In this document: positions 13,501 through 25,500 of the stretch, one piece after another
How the letters are laid out: each line of letters begins with the position of its first letter
Position numbering within the stretch: the first letter of the stretch is position 1
Assembly (NCBI GenBank): GCA_028023455.1
Contig: JAQFVV010000287.1
Span: 558,001-622,000 of the forward strand
Direction of reading: 5' to 3'
From: Epiperipatus broadwayi
Lineage: Eukaryota > Onychophora > Udeonychophora > Euonychophora > Peripatidae
DNA: 64,000 nt
The notes under the pieces: model-generated
Databases searched by the model: none
What the model was told of the DNA's origin: nothing
What the model saw: only the letters and a program-made list of their open reading frames with translations
Position numbers and translations under genes: made by a program

Positions 13501-16500
13501 CTTTTAATAACAATATTAAAAATTATATATCAGTAAAAAATTATTAATTACAATATAATTCCAATGAAATCAAGTCGTATGTCACATGACCTAATTTAAC
13601 AAGATTGTATTACAAACGTTATATATAGAGCTCGCAAATAAGCTCTCAACAAGCTTGTTGAGAGCTTATTTGTGAACTCTATATATAACCTAATAATTAC
13701 AATATAGTAGCTTGTATTTTTTTCAGGCACGCACTTGTTTTGTTTTTTTAAAAAAAAAAAACACTTTTGAAAAATCTATATATTTTACTAGTCAACTGAA
13801 TTACCATTAGTTGCAAAAAAAAATTTTATTGAAGTTTTTGTTGTACAAACTCCTTATATAATACATGATTTTTAGAAATGATAAACAAAAATTAATTAGT
13901 TCACCAGGTCTATCTACTTGAGAGCTTAATGCAAAAGGTTTTTGAAACTTAATTTTCAGTGCAAAATTTATTGTCCAAGTATGTCACCCACATTCTCTGT
14001 ATTTAGTTTTATAGAGAACATTGATAGCAAAACAATCTACCAATATTATCAAAATTGAAGTTAGCTGTCTAATTAAAAAAGTTAATCAATATGATAACCT
14101 TTATATGACTAGATTCACCTCATGATAATTCATATTCAATAAGGATGACAAAAAAGAAACAAAGATTTTGCTAAAAATGTCACCAAATATGTACAAAGTT
14201 GCAGAATTTATGTGGATGTTCAACTCTATGATTATACATACTCAGAATCTGATGAATATTTTTTGTAGAAAAATTATAGAGTATGCTTAAATTGTCATTA
14301 TGGAGAAAGTGAAATAAATGCATCTCTTAATATTCCTATCAATTTCTGATGAACCACTGTGGCTATGAAGTTGTACAGCTGATAAAATTTCTCATCAAAT
14401 CAATACTGATAAATATACTTTCAAAGTGAAGAGATTCATATGTTTTAAATAATCTCAAGTTTAACATATTGTAACACTACTGTGATTTTCAAAACATGCC
14501 TACAATATTGGTTTAATCTCTTTAGAATTGCCTCTGTAAGTACAAAATACCTCATGCTGTCATTTTAAGACATAGAAGAGCTTGTTATTACAATTCAATA
14601 GGTACAAAACTCATTTCATCTAGATATAAACTATGTCAATCAATACATCGAGTAATAATCACATAGATGGTAATCCAAAGCAATAGACAAAAGCAACTTT
14701 CTATTCCATCAATGGTTATTATGATGACAGCAACTGTAATTTATTTTTATTCACTGATTACTTAATCTTACAAAAGATGGCACTAGCATAGAGAAATGCA
14801 ATTGTTTATAATATTATAAAAAGGCTGAAATTCAAGTGATATGTAAGTATTAACTAAAAGCATTCTATGCAATCATTTCTATCATTTGAAGTTATATTTC
14901 AACATTTCCTTTGCAAGTGAAAATGGGCCTCCTATTTCTGATTCTGATACATCACTGGGTACATGAAATTGATAAGCCAAATGACAAATATCACAGGGAA
15001 AAAAGAAATGTTCTAAAAACCAATGTATAAACAAAATATAACATACTTTTTCTTTAATTGAGACTACAAAATAAAAAATGTCACTATATATATATATGCT
15101 AAAAAAATTGACTTATGGCAGAATGGAACCTGTGAAAATAACTGTGGTCACAGAAAGCAATGCTTATTGAGAGAAACTGATGAATATTACAAAGAATAAA
15201 GTACAGTAGAGCAAAACCAACAAACATCTGAACACTCCACCAAAACAATCTGTCATAATTTTCACAAGCTAAACATATCCAAGTTCCCTTTCAAAAAATC
15301 ATCGTTTATACTTTTTTCAATTGATGGTAAGATTTATAACTGGTGATTGCCCCAAAAAATATTTACCGCAACCAGACTGCTTTTTCCCAGTTATAAAATA
15401 TGGTGAGTGGAATTGTCATGACTTAAAACATTATATAACTGCAGACTTTTACACATGGCCATATAGGATTATAGTTTCAGAAGATATATCATTATCATCA
15501 CATGAACTAAGTTTTAAAAAATATAGATTTCAGTAAAAAAAATGCAATGCTATCTATAAACAGCAATATTCCTTTTAAAACATAGTTTTATACTACTGTA
15601 GATTTTAAATTTTAATTAGTAGTCTAAAAATTATAATAGATAATGTTAAATTAAGTATGAATGAATCTACTGGCTTCTCTAATAATTATAATTCTTCATT
15701 TCCCTGTGAATTTTAGTGTAATGGTGAAACTTGGGAGCTCAAGGTCCATAGATTGCATCCCAGATCTGCTACTTCCATTGCTCAAACTTATGATCCTTCA
15801 CGCAGCAATAATGATAATTATTGTTGTTATTGTTGTTTGTATTATTATTACTACTATATTACTATTACTACTACTATGAAGTATTAATATGAGTATCACC
15901 ACTATTATTATTACTACTATTAATAAAATATTCACAAAATTATTTTTTGTATAAACCTTTTAATTTTTTTGATTTTACTACGAGCGAAATATATACCCAA
16001 AGTGATCATAAATTTCAAGGAGTTAATTAAATGTAGAAAAGATTGAATTTTTTAGCTCATTGACAACTATTAATAGAATCTACACATCTTATTTGATTAC
16101 AATTATCATATGGTGCAGGATGTATTTTAAAATTGCAGAGAGTCAAGAGAATTATATTTAACTATATCTTCTCAAGAATCATAATAATTAATATAAAATA
16201 GTTTGACAGAAGAATTCCAGTTTGGCATTGATGTATCAGTCCTTTGAAATACTGGGAGCAAATTTACTATGAGCATATGGAATCCTAAAGCACCAGATAA
16301 TATTATACATGTGTAGTATGTTATAATGTGAATGTAAATTATTTGCTCCATTATAAGATACAAATATTGAACCAATGATGGATTAAACATTATATATATA
16401 TATATGACCAACTGCTAAACATTCAGATTCTAAAATCAGATAGATTATAATCAAGATATATAAATGGAAAGTCAGACTATTGTTTCTGTGAGAATATTCA

Positions 16501-19500
16501 GGTATTTTATATCTCTAGTTCAGCAGGAAAATGAAGGTTGTCTATGTAATGGATGCACACAGAGAGGGGTTGGTCTGGGAAATTTTACCAATATGTAATA
16601 ACTCATGATATAATACCAGATTTTAGAAGAACGTATCAAATCTAAAAGATTTGATAAGATGCAAATATTCCTCAGGCACACTATTCAATTAATTACATAT
16701 AACTGTGTAATAATTAATAGGTGTGAAGTAGAATTTATTTTACCAAACAGAATTCAATTTTATTAGCATATTAATCTATTTTGCACTCCATTATAATCAT
16801 GGTTCATCTATCTGTAATATGCAATATCTCTCACTCAAGGTAAGAACAACTGTCAAGCATTGATGGCCGAGTGGTTAGCACATCTGTCTTGCAAGCAGTT
16901 GTCCCAGGTTCGCTTCCTGGCCGATGCTTGGACACATGAAAAAAAAGAAAAAAAAAGGTAAGGACAATTCCTTTCCGTTTTACAATACCTTATGGAACAG
17001 CAAAAACTTAATTATAATTCAGTAGTAGCATATCTAGTTATTGTACCTATAATCTGAGTTTGAACATGCTGAATAAGTTTCAAATTTTTTTCCATTTTCA
17101 GGTAGGCAATTGGTAAATAATCCAGATAATCATTCAATATTGGTCAGTAAATGGGTATCCAGTTACTCTTAATTAAAATGTAAAACAAGGATAGAAAAAG
17201 AAACTTTCTTCCCTGAAAATTGGCAAGTTTATTGAGTAATGATATATTCTTTTCTGTTACTTTATGAGAATTGTAAAAAAAAAAGGGTTTTGACTATAAG
17301 ACTACGCCATAAAAACTGACAAAAACATAATATTTCTGATTTTAGCTTACAATTTGCTTCATAGATGGCATTTTATTACATTTTGAAAACTTATATTATG
17401 TCATATTATATATAAGATTTTTATTTTATTTTTTATGGTAAACAATATATTAAATCAACAATAGCTTAATGTCTACTCCAAAGAAAATAGCACTTACCTC
17501 TCGAATAATAGACTTCCTCTTTCCTTTAATATGGAATAATTTAGGCCTAAATACATTCTCTACATGATTAAATCCACTAGCTACACCTCCTTCCAAATAA
17601 CTATTAAAAAATTTAAAAAATAAATTATGCCTACACAAAAACGGAATAATTAAAAAATAAATAAAAACAAGCTAAGCATATATTTAACAGAAAATATCTA
17701 TTTACAAAGAAGTATTAATAGTTATAAATCTCCAATAACACAATGCTATATGTGAGATTCTTTTAGATATTTCTTTATAAGTAAAATCAATTTCTCTATG
17801 CTGATCCTTTTTTATGGGATAGAAACCATATATTTATTGCTATAGCATCAGTTCAGTAATAATAGCTCTACTCCTCAATGATATCTTTCAGTTAGGAGAC
17901 AAAAACACTAGCTAGTCTATGACAGTGTATATTTTAGAGTTATTATAACTAAAAATTTAAATAGCCAGACTTAGATTGTTCCATCAATCCAAGAGTTAAT
18001 TGGAAATTTTTGCTCAATAAAAAGCAGTTCTTCAAATATGCCAGCTGTTTTCTTGATTTTTATTGTTTAATGCCAATTTTTTACACAGAGATAATAAAGC
18101 AAGACATCTTTCAGTATGTATAAATATTATTAAACCATAAAACATCATATGATCACCATTTTTTATCCTTACACAATCTGTTTTCACAGAGGCAAAACTC
18201 TCCATATGGTAGTGCCACTCAGTGCAAGCCAGAATATTGATTACTCTGGCTTGCACTGGGTGACGCTACTGTATAGAGTTTTGTCTTTTTATGCTGGGTT
18301 GGCCATGGAGTTGACAAAGATTATATTGTGAAAATGAGATGGAGCAGATTATGGAAAAACTTAGCCATGGGGAATGGAAAGGAAAGGTAAAGTGACTAAC
18401 AGGTTTCTCTGGGCATAGTGGTTGAGAGATTCCTGACTTTGTATAAGGAGAAGCCACAGTGCATTACATCATATTACATCTATGTATAAATATTATTTTT
18501 GTGTAGTTCAATACATAAACATAAACTTCACCCAGATGACTCTTTTTAAATTTTGTTTAACCCTGCAGATATCATGGTAAGTCATGATTAGATGTGCAAA
18601 TACTTGATATAAATATTAAACCATAATATTTAAATTGCCAGTCTGGTTAAACCTATGTTTTGTAAGCATGTGAGTATATACATAGTAAATTGTATCCAAG
18701 AGCTACCACTCTAAAGTGTGTATTGGTACAGTTGTGAAAATTATTTATTCTGATTATTTAATGTCCAAAACATTCTTTGGTTTTCTTTTTTAGCAATATC
18801 CATGTTTCCATTACTTAAGAACATTTTTTATTCTTTACATTTTTATATTTCTTACCATTGCAGAGTTTAAATTATTCCATCAAATAGTATTCAATAAATA
18901 TAAATTTATTAATGTTTATACAAACTCTTTATAGAGAACATGAAGTTGAATTAACATCAGTAATATATTCTATCATTTAATTTAGATTCATTTCCGTAAT
19001 CATGATTAATCGATAGATACCAAATGGTAAATTCGATTAAATCTTGTACTATCTTCTATTGCCCTTCATTGGTGTAAAAAAATATGTTAATTGCATACTT
19101 TTTTGATTAGAGTGTGATGATATGCATGTCTTTGTTATTAAAGTTAGAAACTTCTGAGTTAATCTCAAGAAAATATTAGCCATTATATTTCTTTGTTATT
19201 TTTTTAACCTACAAAGTATTTCATTTCCATAGCATTATTTTTGTTCATCCAATAATTTTAGTTTTAACACTGTTTGTATAATAATCCAATTCCATCATGA
19301 CGACTAATTCACTTATTCTACACTTCTTTTTGAATATATTCATTATTTTCATTCTTTCTGCTTATAAAGATCCACTCTTTAGTAATAAATGGCTAATATT
19401 TTGACATCTTTATTATATAGTTTACAAACAAAATTTCCATGCTATTTCATTTATAAATATATTCTCTTTCACTGGGATCTTGTTTAAACTTTAAAATAGA

Positions 19501-22500
19501 TTACTTTCGTTAATATTATCATAAAATCACTCACATCTCGTGTAATACTTATTTCTATATATATATTCAAGCTCATTCACCTTTTCCATATCTGCTCCCC
19601 ATCTCTCTAACTTTCTGCCTTTTATTATTGAAACTATTCTCCTATCCTAATTTTAATTAATTGATTGTTTAAGTGAAACTATTCTTTGGTAACATTTAAC
19701 AACTTTCAAATACATTCACACTATTATTTGGATTAAATTGAATAATGTTTATTCGTGTCACTGTTTACCATGAGTCTTCCACATGGCTGACAGTTGTTTC
19801 AAAGTTGTAAGAATTGCTAAATAAAACAGTTCAAAAGTATTAAAAAAAGTTATTAAATGTAATAATAACATGTATATTCAAATGTTAAAATTGTTAAAGG
19901 TCGTATTGTAAAATAATATTAAATCACGTAATAAATTTGTTAAAAAAGAGTTTAAATTTAAGAGAAACTGGTATATTATATAAATTATATTAAACCTTTT
20001 ACCTTATCAAAAATATGAAGTATGTATTGCAAAACAGTCAGTTAAGAAATATCTTTCAAATAATTAAAAAGAAGTTAATTTTTGTAAAAAATTAAACTTG
20101 TTTTGATATGAGATTCGAAAACAAAGGAAAAATTCAAGCAATTTAATAATTACATTGTTTTGCAAGATCAGTTGATTAAATAATGACAAGTGTTTTTAAA
20201 ATTCTTGTAATTAAAATAAAATCTGGTCACAGAGGGGTCAAAAATAAAATATTAAAGTTGTTAAAAACAAAATCAAAGATGTGAAAAACAAAATCTAAGG
20301 CTATTAAAAACAAGAGTCAAAATGTATATACGATCAGTTTTTCTTGAAAGCAGTCAATCTGGATTCTCATTTTATTCAAGCTACATCTAACCTTTATTAT
20401 GATGACTGAGTAGAAAAGAGGAAAAACTGCCAACTGCTGAAATTTACCCTGGAAAAGTGATCAACCTGATCAAGTTATATATTCAAAGTAATCTCTAACT
20501 ACAATGAAGAAACAATGCATAAACTTTAAATTTCAAGAACAGAAGATTGTTAAAAGATATTATGGCAACTTACAAATGGAATCGATTAACACAGACTATC
20601 ATGGGAGAAATCCCACAGTGAACTGCAAAAGAGTCAACTTTTTTTTTTGTAAATTAAAAAAAAAATCTGTTTAGATTGTTATTAGACATTTTAAGTATTA
20701 TTTTAGTTCATATTTAATACTAACAAACTATATTTTATATTATCCAGTGTTTTAGTATCAAAAACAGGTTTATTTAACTATGTTTACAATAAAGAAAAAA
20801 TTATAAAATAACATTAAATTTGGCAATACATTTATAAACAATTAAATTACTTAATGTCCAATATTAATAAGATTCCATGTGGAATTTGCTATTAGGTGAG
20901 GAGCTAACTTCAAATCTCTTTCTTTGATATCTTTTAATTTTTGTAAAAAAATTAATGTTGGATCAGGTATAACAGACTTGAAGATTATGAAGCATCTGAC
21001 AAACCATAGACAGAAAGTGATGAAAGTTGCACTTCTTATAATTGCAAAATCCCCATAAGCAAAACCTTTTATGAGTGTGTTGATAATTGGATGTTTTGGT
21101 GTATAAATTTTATTAATCAATATTCTACAGCCCTGAAGAGAGGAACAATTGTTGAAAATGTAATCATATCCCTATGGCAGAGTGAGCAAACAGGGTCCAA
21201 AGATGAAAAACCTCTATACATCACAAGAAAGTGGCTTGTTGGAAGGGCATTGAGATTTAGCTTTAGAAGAAAGTCCAAATATTTTGGCTCTAGATTACAT
21301 CTTTTATATTTCTTTATAATGGCAAAGTTTGTACAGGTGAGAATGCTATGATCTGGGATAATTGTTGAAAAAAAAAGAATATAGGCATCCCAATAACGAA
21401 GTTTCGTTGGTTTTAATTGAGTTAAAGGTGTGAGAATTTTTGAAATGTCAATTAAGACTTGTGTCAGCCAACCATCATTAATTGGAGGTGGAGTATCTGT
21501 AGGATGAATAGATAGAAAAGGTGAGTCATCAGGAAAAATCCCATTAAGTCTTGTAATGAGGTTATTTGACTTCTGTAGACAAAGAACATGAAGTGAATGC
21601 AGTGACAAGCCATTAAGTCTTGTTGGTCTCTGCACTCTTCTTAAGCTAATAGCAACAGTTTTACCCTTCCACATTAATCTAGAGCAAAGAGAGTTTATAT
21701 TCTGGATAAATTTTGATGAAAATTTAATGAACGGCATGTAGTAAGCAATTCTGGGGAACAGTAACATGTTGAGTAGGGCTGTTTTTGCAAATAATGATGT
21801 ATAAACTTTTGAAAGTGAATCAATTATTTTTCTTGCAGAATTCATGATAGTGTCTTGTATTAATTTCCTCATTGCTGCATGAGAGAGACTCATTGGTAAA
21901 CCCAAAAATTTTTGTGGCATAGCTGTGAAAAAGGATGGAATGGATTTTCCAGATGAAAGTCTCCATACAGCAGATTTTCTAAGGTTAAATGCAAGACCTG
22001 ACTCTATGGTGAAATTGTCCATAATTTGAATTAGTTTCGGTATGAATTTTCTAGAGGGTAAGAACACTGCCACATCATCCATGTAGGATATGTGCTGAAT
22101 GGATTTATTGATACCAGGAATGTACAATCCAGGAAGATTCATCTCTAAAGATTTAAGGAATGGATTTATATATAGAATGAAGAGTAAGGGACTAAGAGGA
22201 GAACCCTGTGGAATCGACTTGGTAGGTGTGAATAAGTTTGAAATTTTTCCATTTAATGAAATTGCAATATGTCTGTTTAATAGAAGGTTAGTAATGATGT
22301 TCATTATACCTGTGGGAATGTTCAGACCACTTAGAAGATGTATTAGTTGAGGAATTCTGACTGAGTCAAAAGCAGCTGAAATATCAAGTTGGACAATTAT
22401 TGGCTTTGACTTTTTATTTTTTCTTGTATAATCCGTAATTAACCTGAATAGGCAGAGTGCCTCAGCTGTGGAACTACCTTTCTTTGCAAATTGAAAACTA

Positions 22501-25500
22501 GAGATAAAAGGCAGAATGAGATTTTGAATTTTATCTTTGATAATTGCTTCAATCAGTTTAATAATCAATGGAGTCATCGAGATTGGTCTAAGGTTCTCCA
22601 GAGGCGATGGGATAATAGCACTCTTAAGAAATGGGACCATTGCAATGGGATAGAGTTGATCAATAGTAAGGGGACCTGAGGCAAGTAGATCAACCATTCT
22701 ACTCACTATTGGTACTGTGAAGGCTTCAAGATGTTTGAACATGAATTTTGGTATTCCATGTATTCCAGGGTGTATTCTATCAGGCATGGATGAGAGTTTA
22801 GCTCTAATATCATCATTACTAATACCATGAATTGTCTCACAAGAATATATAGATGTATCAGGCACCAAATTCTGTGAAACATCTACTAGCTTGCATTTAT
22901 AATGATTTAAAATTTGTAAAATCATGCTACTACCCGAGAAAATTATATTATTCACTGTGATTGCTGATGGAATTTTAGACTTACTTTGAAAACCCAAAGC
23001 CCACCTTATATATCCCCTTGAGAAGTTATGAGGTTTAGAAAGGTAAAGCCTTGCCTTTTTAGTAGCCAGATAGTCTATTAGGATTTGGTGTGTCTCTACA
23101 TATTGTTGCTTCAGGTCAATAATAACCTGTACAGATGCTGGTGTTGGAGGTATATCTTTCAATGTTGTAATTAAGCTATCTGCTTTCTTAAGTAACCCAA
23201 TCGGTCCTTTATTTTTTCTGGTGTAATGAGAAATCAAAGAACTAAGAATATTTATAAAAGCAAACCAAGATTCAGCTGGTGGAAGAGCTAGGATGTCTAT
23301 TTTCTTGAAAAAAAATATAAGCTTCAGAGATAATTGCCTCTGGTGTAGCAGATTTTAGCAAAATTCTTATTGTAGATTTAAGGTGTACATTGGTTTGATT
23401 GGGTAAGTCTAATGTCAGATCAAGCATAATAGCATGATGATCAGAGAAAGGTAATGGTTGTAAAGATGGATTGATGAAGAAGTGCAGTTCCGGAGAGTAA
23501 TATAATAGGTCTATAAGAGAAGAAAATTTCTTTGTATAAAATGAACATGCATCATGTGGGAAAAAACCCTGTGCACACATGAAATGAGAATTTAGAAGGT
23601 GTAAAAATTTTGAATTGAAACAGTCATAAGTAGAGTTGAAGTCTCCAAGAAGAATTGTAGGAAAAGGATTTGAGATAAGTCCTAAATTAATGAGATGTAT
23701 TTGATTATGAATGAGCCCAATATCTTTGTTTAAGTAGAGAAAAACTACATTGAATTTGAAAGAGTTTATACAAATTGTTATAAAGATTAAAATAGAGTTT
23801 AAAAAGCTAATTCTGAAATTTTGTATCAGAGATTGGAAAGGAATAAGAAGAGCAACCCCAGCTGATGGGCTATTAGATGTAGAATAATGAAAGTAGCCTA
23901 ATCTGTGCAATTTGTCAATTATCTTTTGATTTGAATTAATATGTAATTTTGTCTCTCCCAAACAAACTAAATGAGGCAAAAACTTCTTTGTCCAGTGAGC
24001 AAGAGCATCAACTCTTTTATCAGAGTTAAGCCCACGGACATTTAAGCCTGATATTTTTAATTTCATTCAATATATATAAAGAAAAAAAAAAAAATTTAAA
24101 GAATTAGCTTGAGTCTAGATATTGTGTATATTTAAAAAAAACCATTTAGAGTATGAGTGACGATTCTTCAATCTTATCATGTTTTTTTATCAAGGTTATC
24201 TGTAATATTAATATTATGTTCAATATCCATAAGTTTTTGAGGAGTGACTTTTTTTGTAGAAATCTTGTCCATGTTTGAATTCCCTTTAGAAGTGATGTCA
24301 GACATCTGAGATTTAATTAATGAAAATTTCAGATTGTCAGCTTTAAGTTTTTTGCTCTTGACATTTGTTTTGCACAATTCATTTCCAGAAGAACTTTTAT
24401 TTGAGTCAGACAAATCCTCAGAAGTCATTGAATGTGTTTTTTCAATAAAATTCCTATTACCTCCTCCTGCCTTTCTTTTGGATTTTTGACGAGTATAAGA
24501 ATAATTTGTTGTCATAATTCCATCCGAATCAGAGTCCATTAAGTGTGACTTGTTATCCAGTGTTTTAAGACAATTGAAGTTTTAAAAAAAAGATTTGTAT
24601 AAAAAAAATTTGCTCCATCTTGTTTATACATATATTATAATTTTTTAACAATTCTAAAAAGTTTTCTTTAATGTGAAATTGTCAGATAAATAATCAAAAA
24701 TGTAATATTCACTTTTTAAAAAATGTACATACTTGTAAAACATTTAAAGTATATACAAGAGTTTTAAAAAAAGGTTGTATTATAAGATTTAATTGAAAAA
24801 TTAATGTTTTAAAATTAATCAAAATAAATCTTTGACATTTTATAAATAATTATTATTTTCCACATGGGAACTAAAAAAAAAAAGAGGAAAGAAAATTAAG
24901 TGTTGTAGAAATGGTTTCATTGAAAAAAAAATTATATCTGTCTGACAATTATAATATTTTGTAAAGAACAGTTGTTTTGTTATTGGTTTAAATATTGTAT
25001 TAACATCTTTATATATAATATTGTCTGATTTCATAGGGAATAACTTATGTTCTGCGGAATTTAACCTGGTATTGCAAACAGTGACTGTGTAATGGTCATA
25101 ATCATACAAAAGAAAATATTTTCAAAGTTTATTTAAATATATAAATATATATGCTGAACTACTTTCTAATGTTTAATGTCAGGTAGCGCCCTAATCAATT
25201 ATATAAATCTAAATTATTTAGACTTATATAAGCTGATCATTATAATATAGACAAACTGACACAAATTCTTTGTCCAATTCTATAATAAATTGTATTATCT
25301 TGTTGCTTATCCTTTTGTTAAAATACCATTCTAATTATTCTATTACTATTCATAATCTTCAACCCACCAATCATTTTCAATTCATTTTTTGCAATCCTCA
25401 TGCAAAACTTGAATGTCTCTTCCCCTTTGATATGCTTCATTTACTGACTACACATCTGCGTTCAAAACATGCTTTTCTATTTTTTTCCAGAATATATAAC

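Larger units (their letters stand above)
20640..25109 (-). mobile_element. Nearly full-length APE-type LINE (non-LTR retrotransposon)
   Basis: On the minus strand, in order, lie an ORF1-like region, an apurinic-type endonuclease, a reverse transcriptase and a C-terminal cysteine region, then about 210 bases of tail ending in a T-run (A-tail on the element strand) at 20641-20650. The polarity is the same as the host gene, and it lies in the intron between exons 29141-29271 and 17498-17600. The protein frames are long, with only two visible breaks (between 23272 and 23237, and near 21120), so it is fairly young compared with the other LINE debris here. The 5' limit is uncertain. I cannot assign a clade from memory. 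Confidence 0.85.

Noticed and set aside
16857-16927. Functional tRNA gene
   Set aside because: The T arm is perfect, but the D arm does not pair, the anticodon is not clear, and an A-tail with flanking duplications indicates retroposition.
18032-18457. Three overlapping ORFs on both strands
   Set aside because: They arise from the foldback MITE palindrome and the adjoining repeat module.
22099-22679. Plus-strand ORFs at 22099-22350 and 22491-22679
   Set aside because: They are antisense to the clear reverse transcriptase frame of the LINE.
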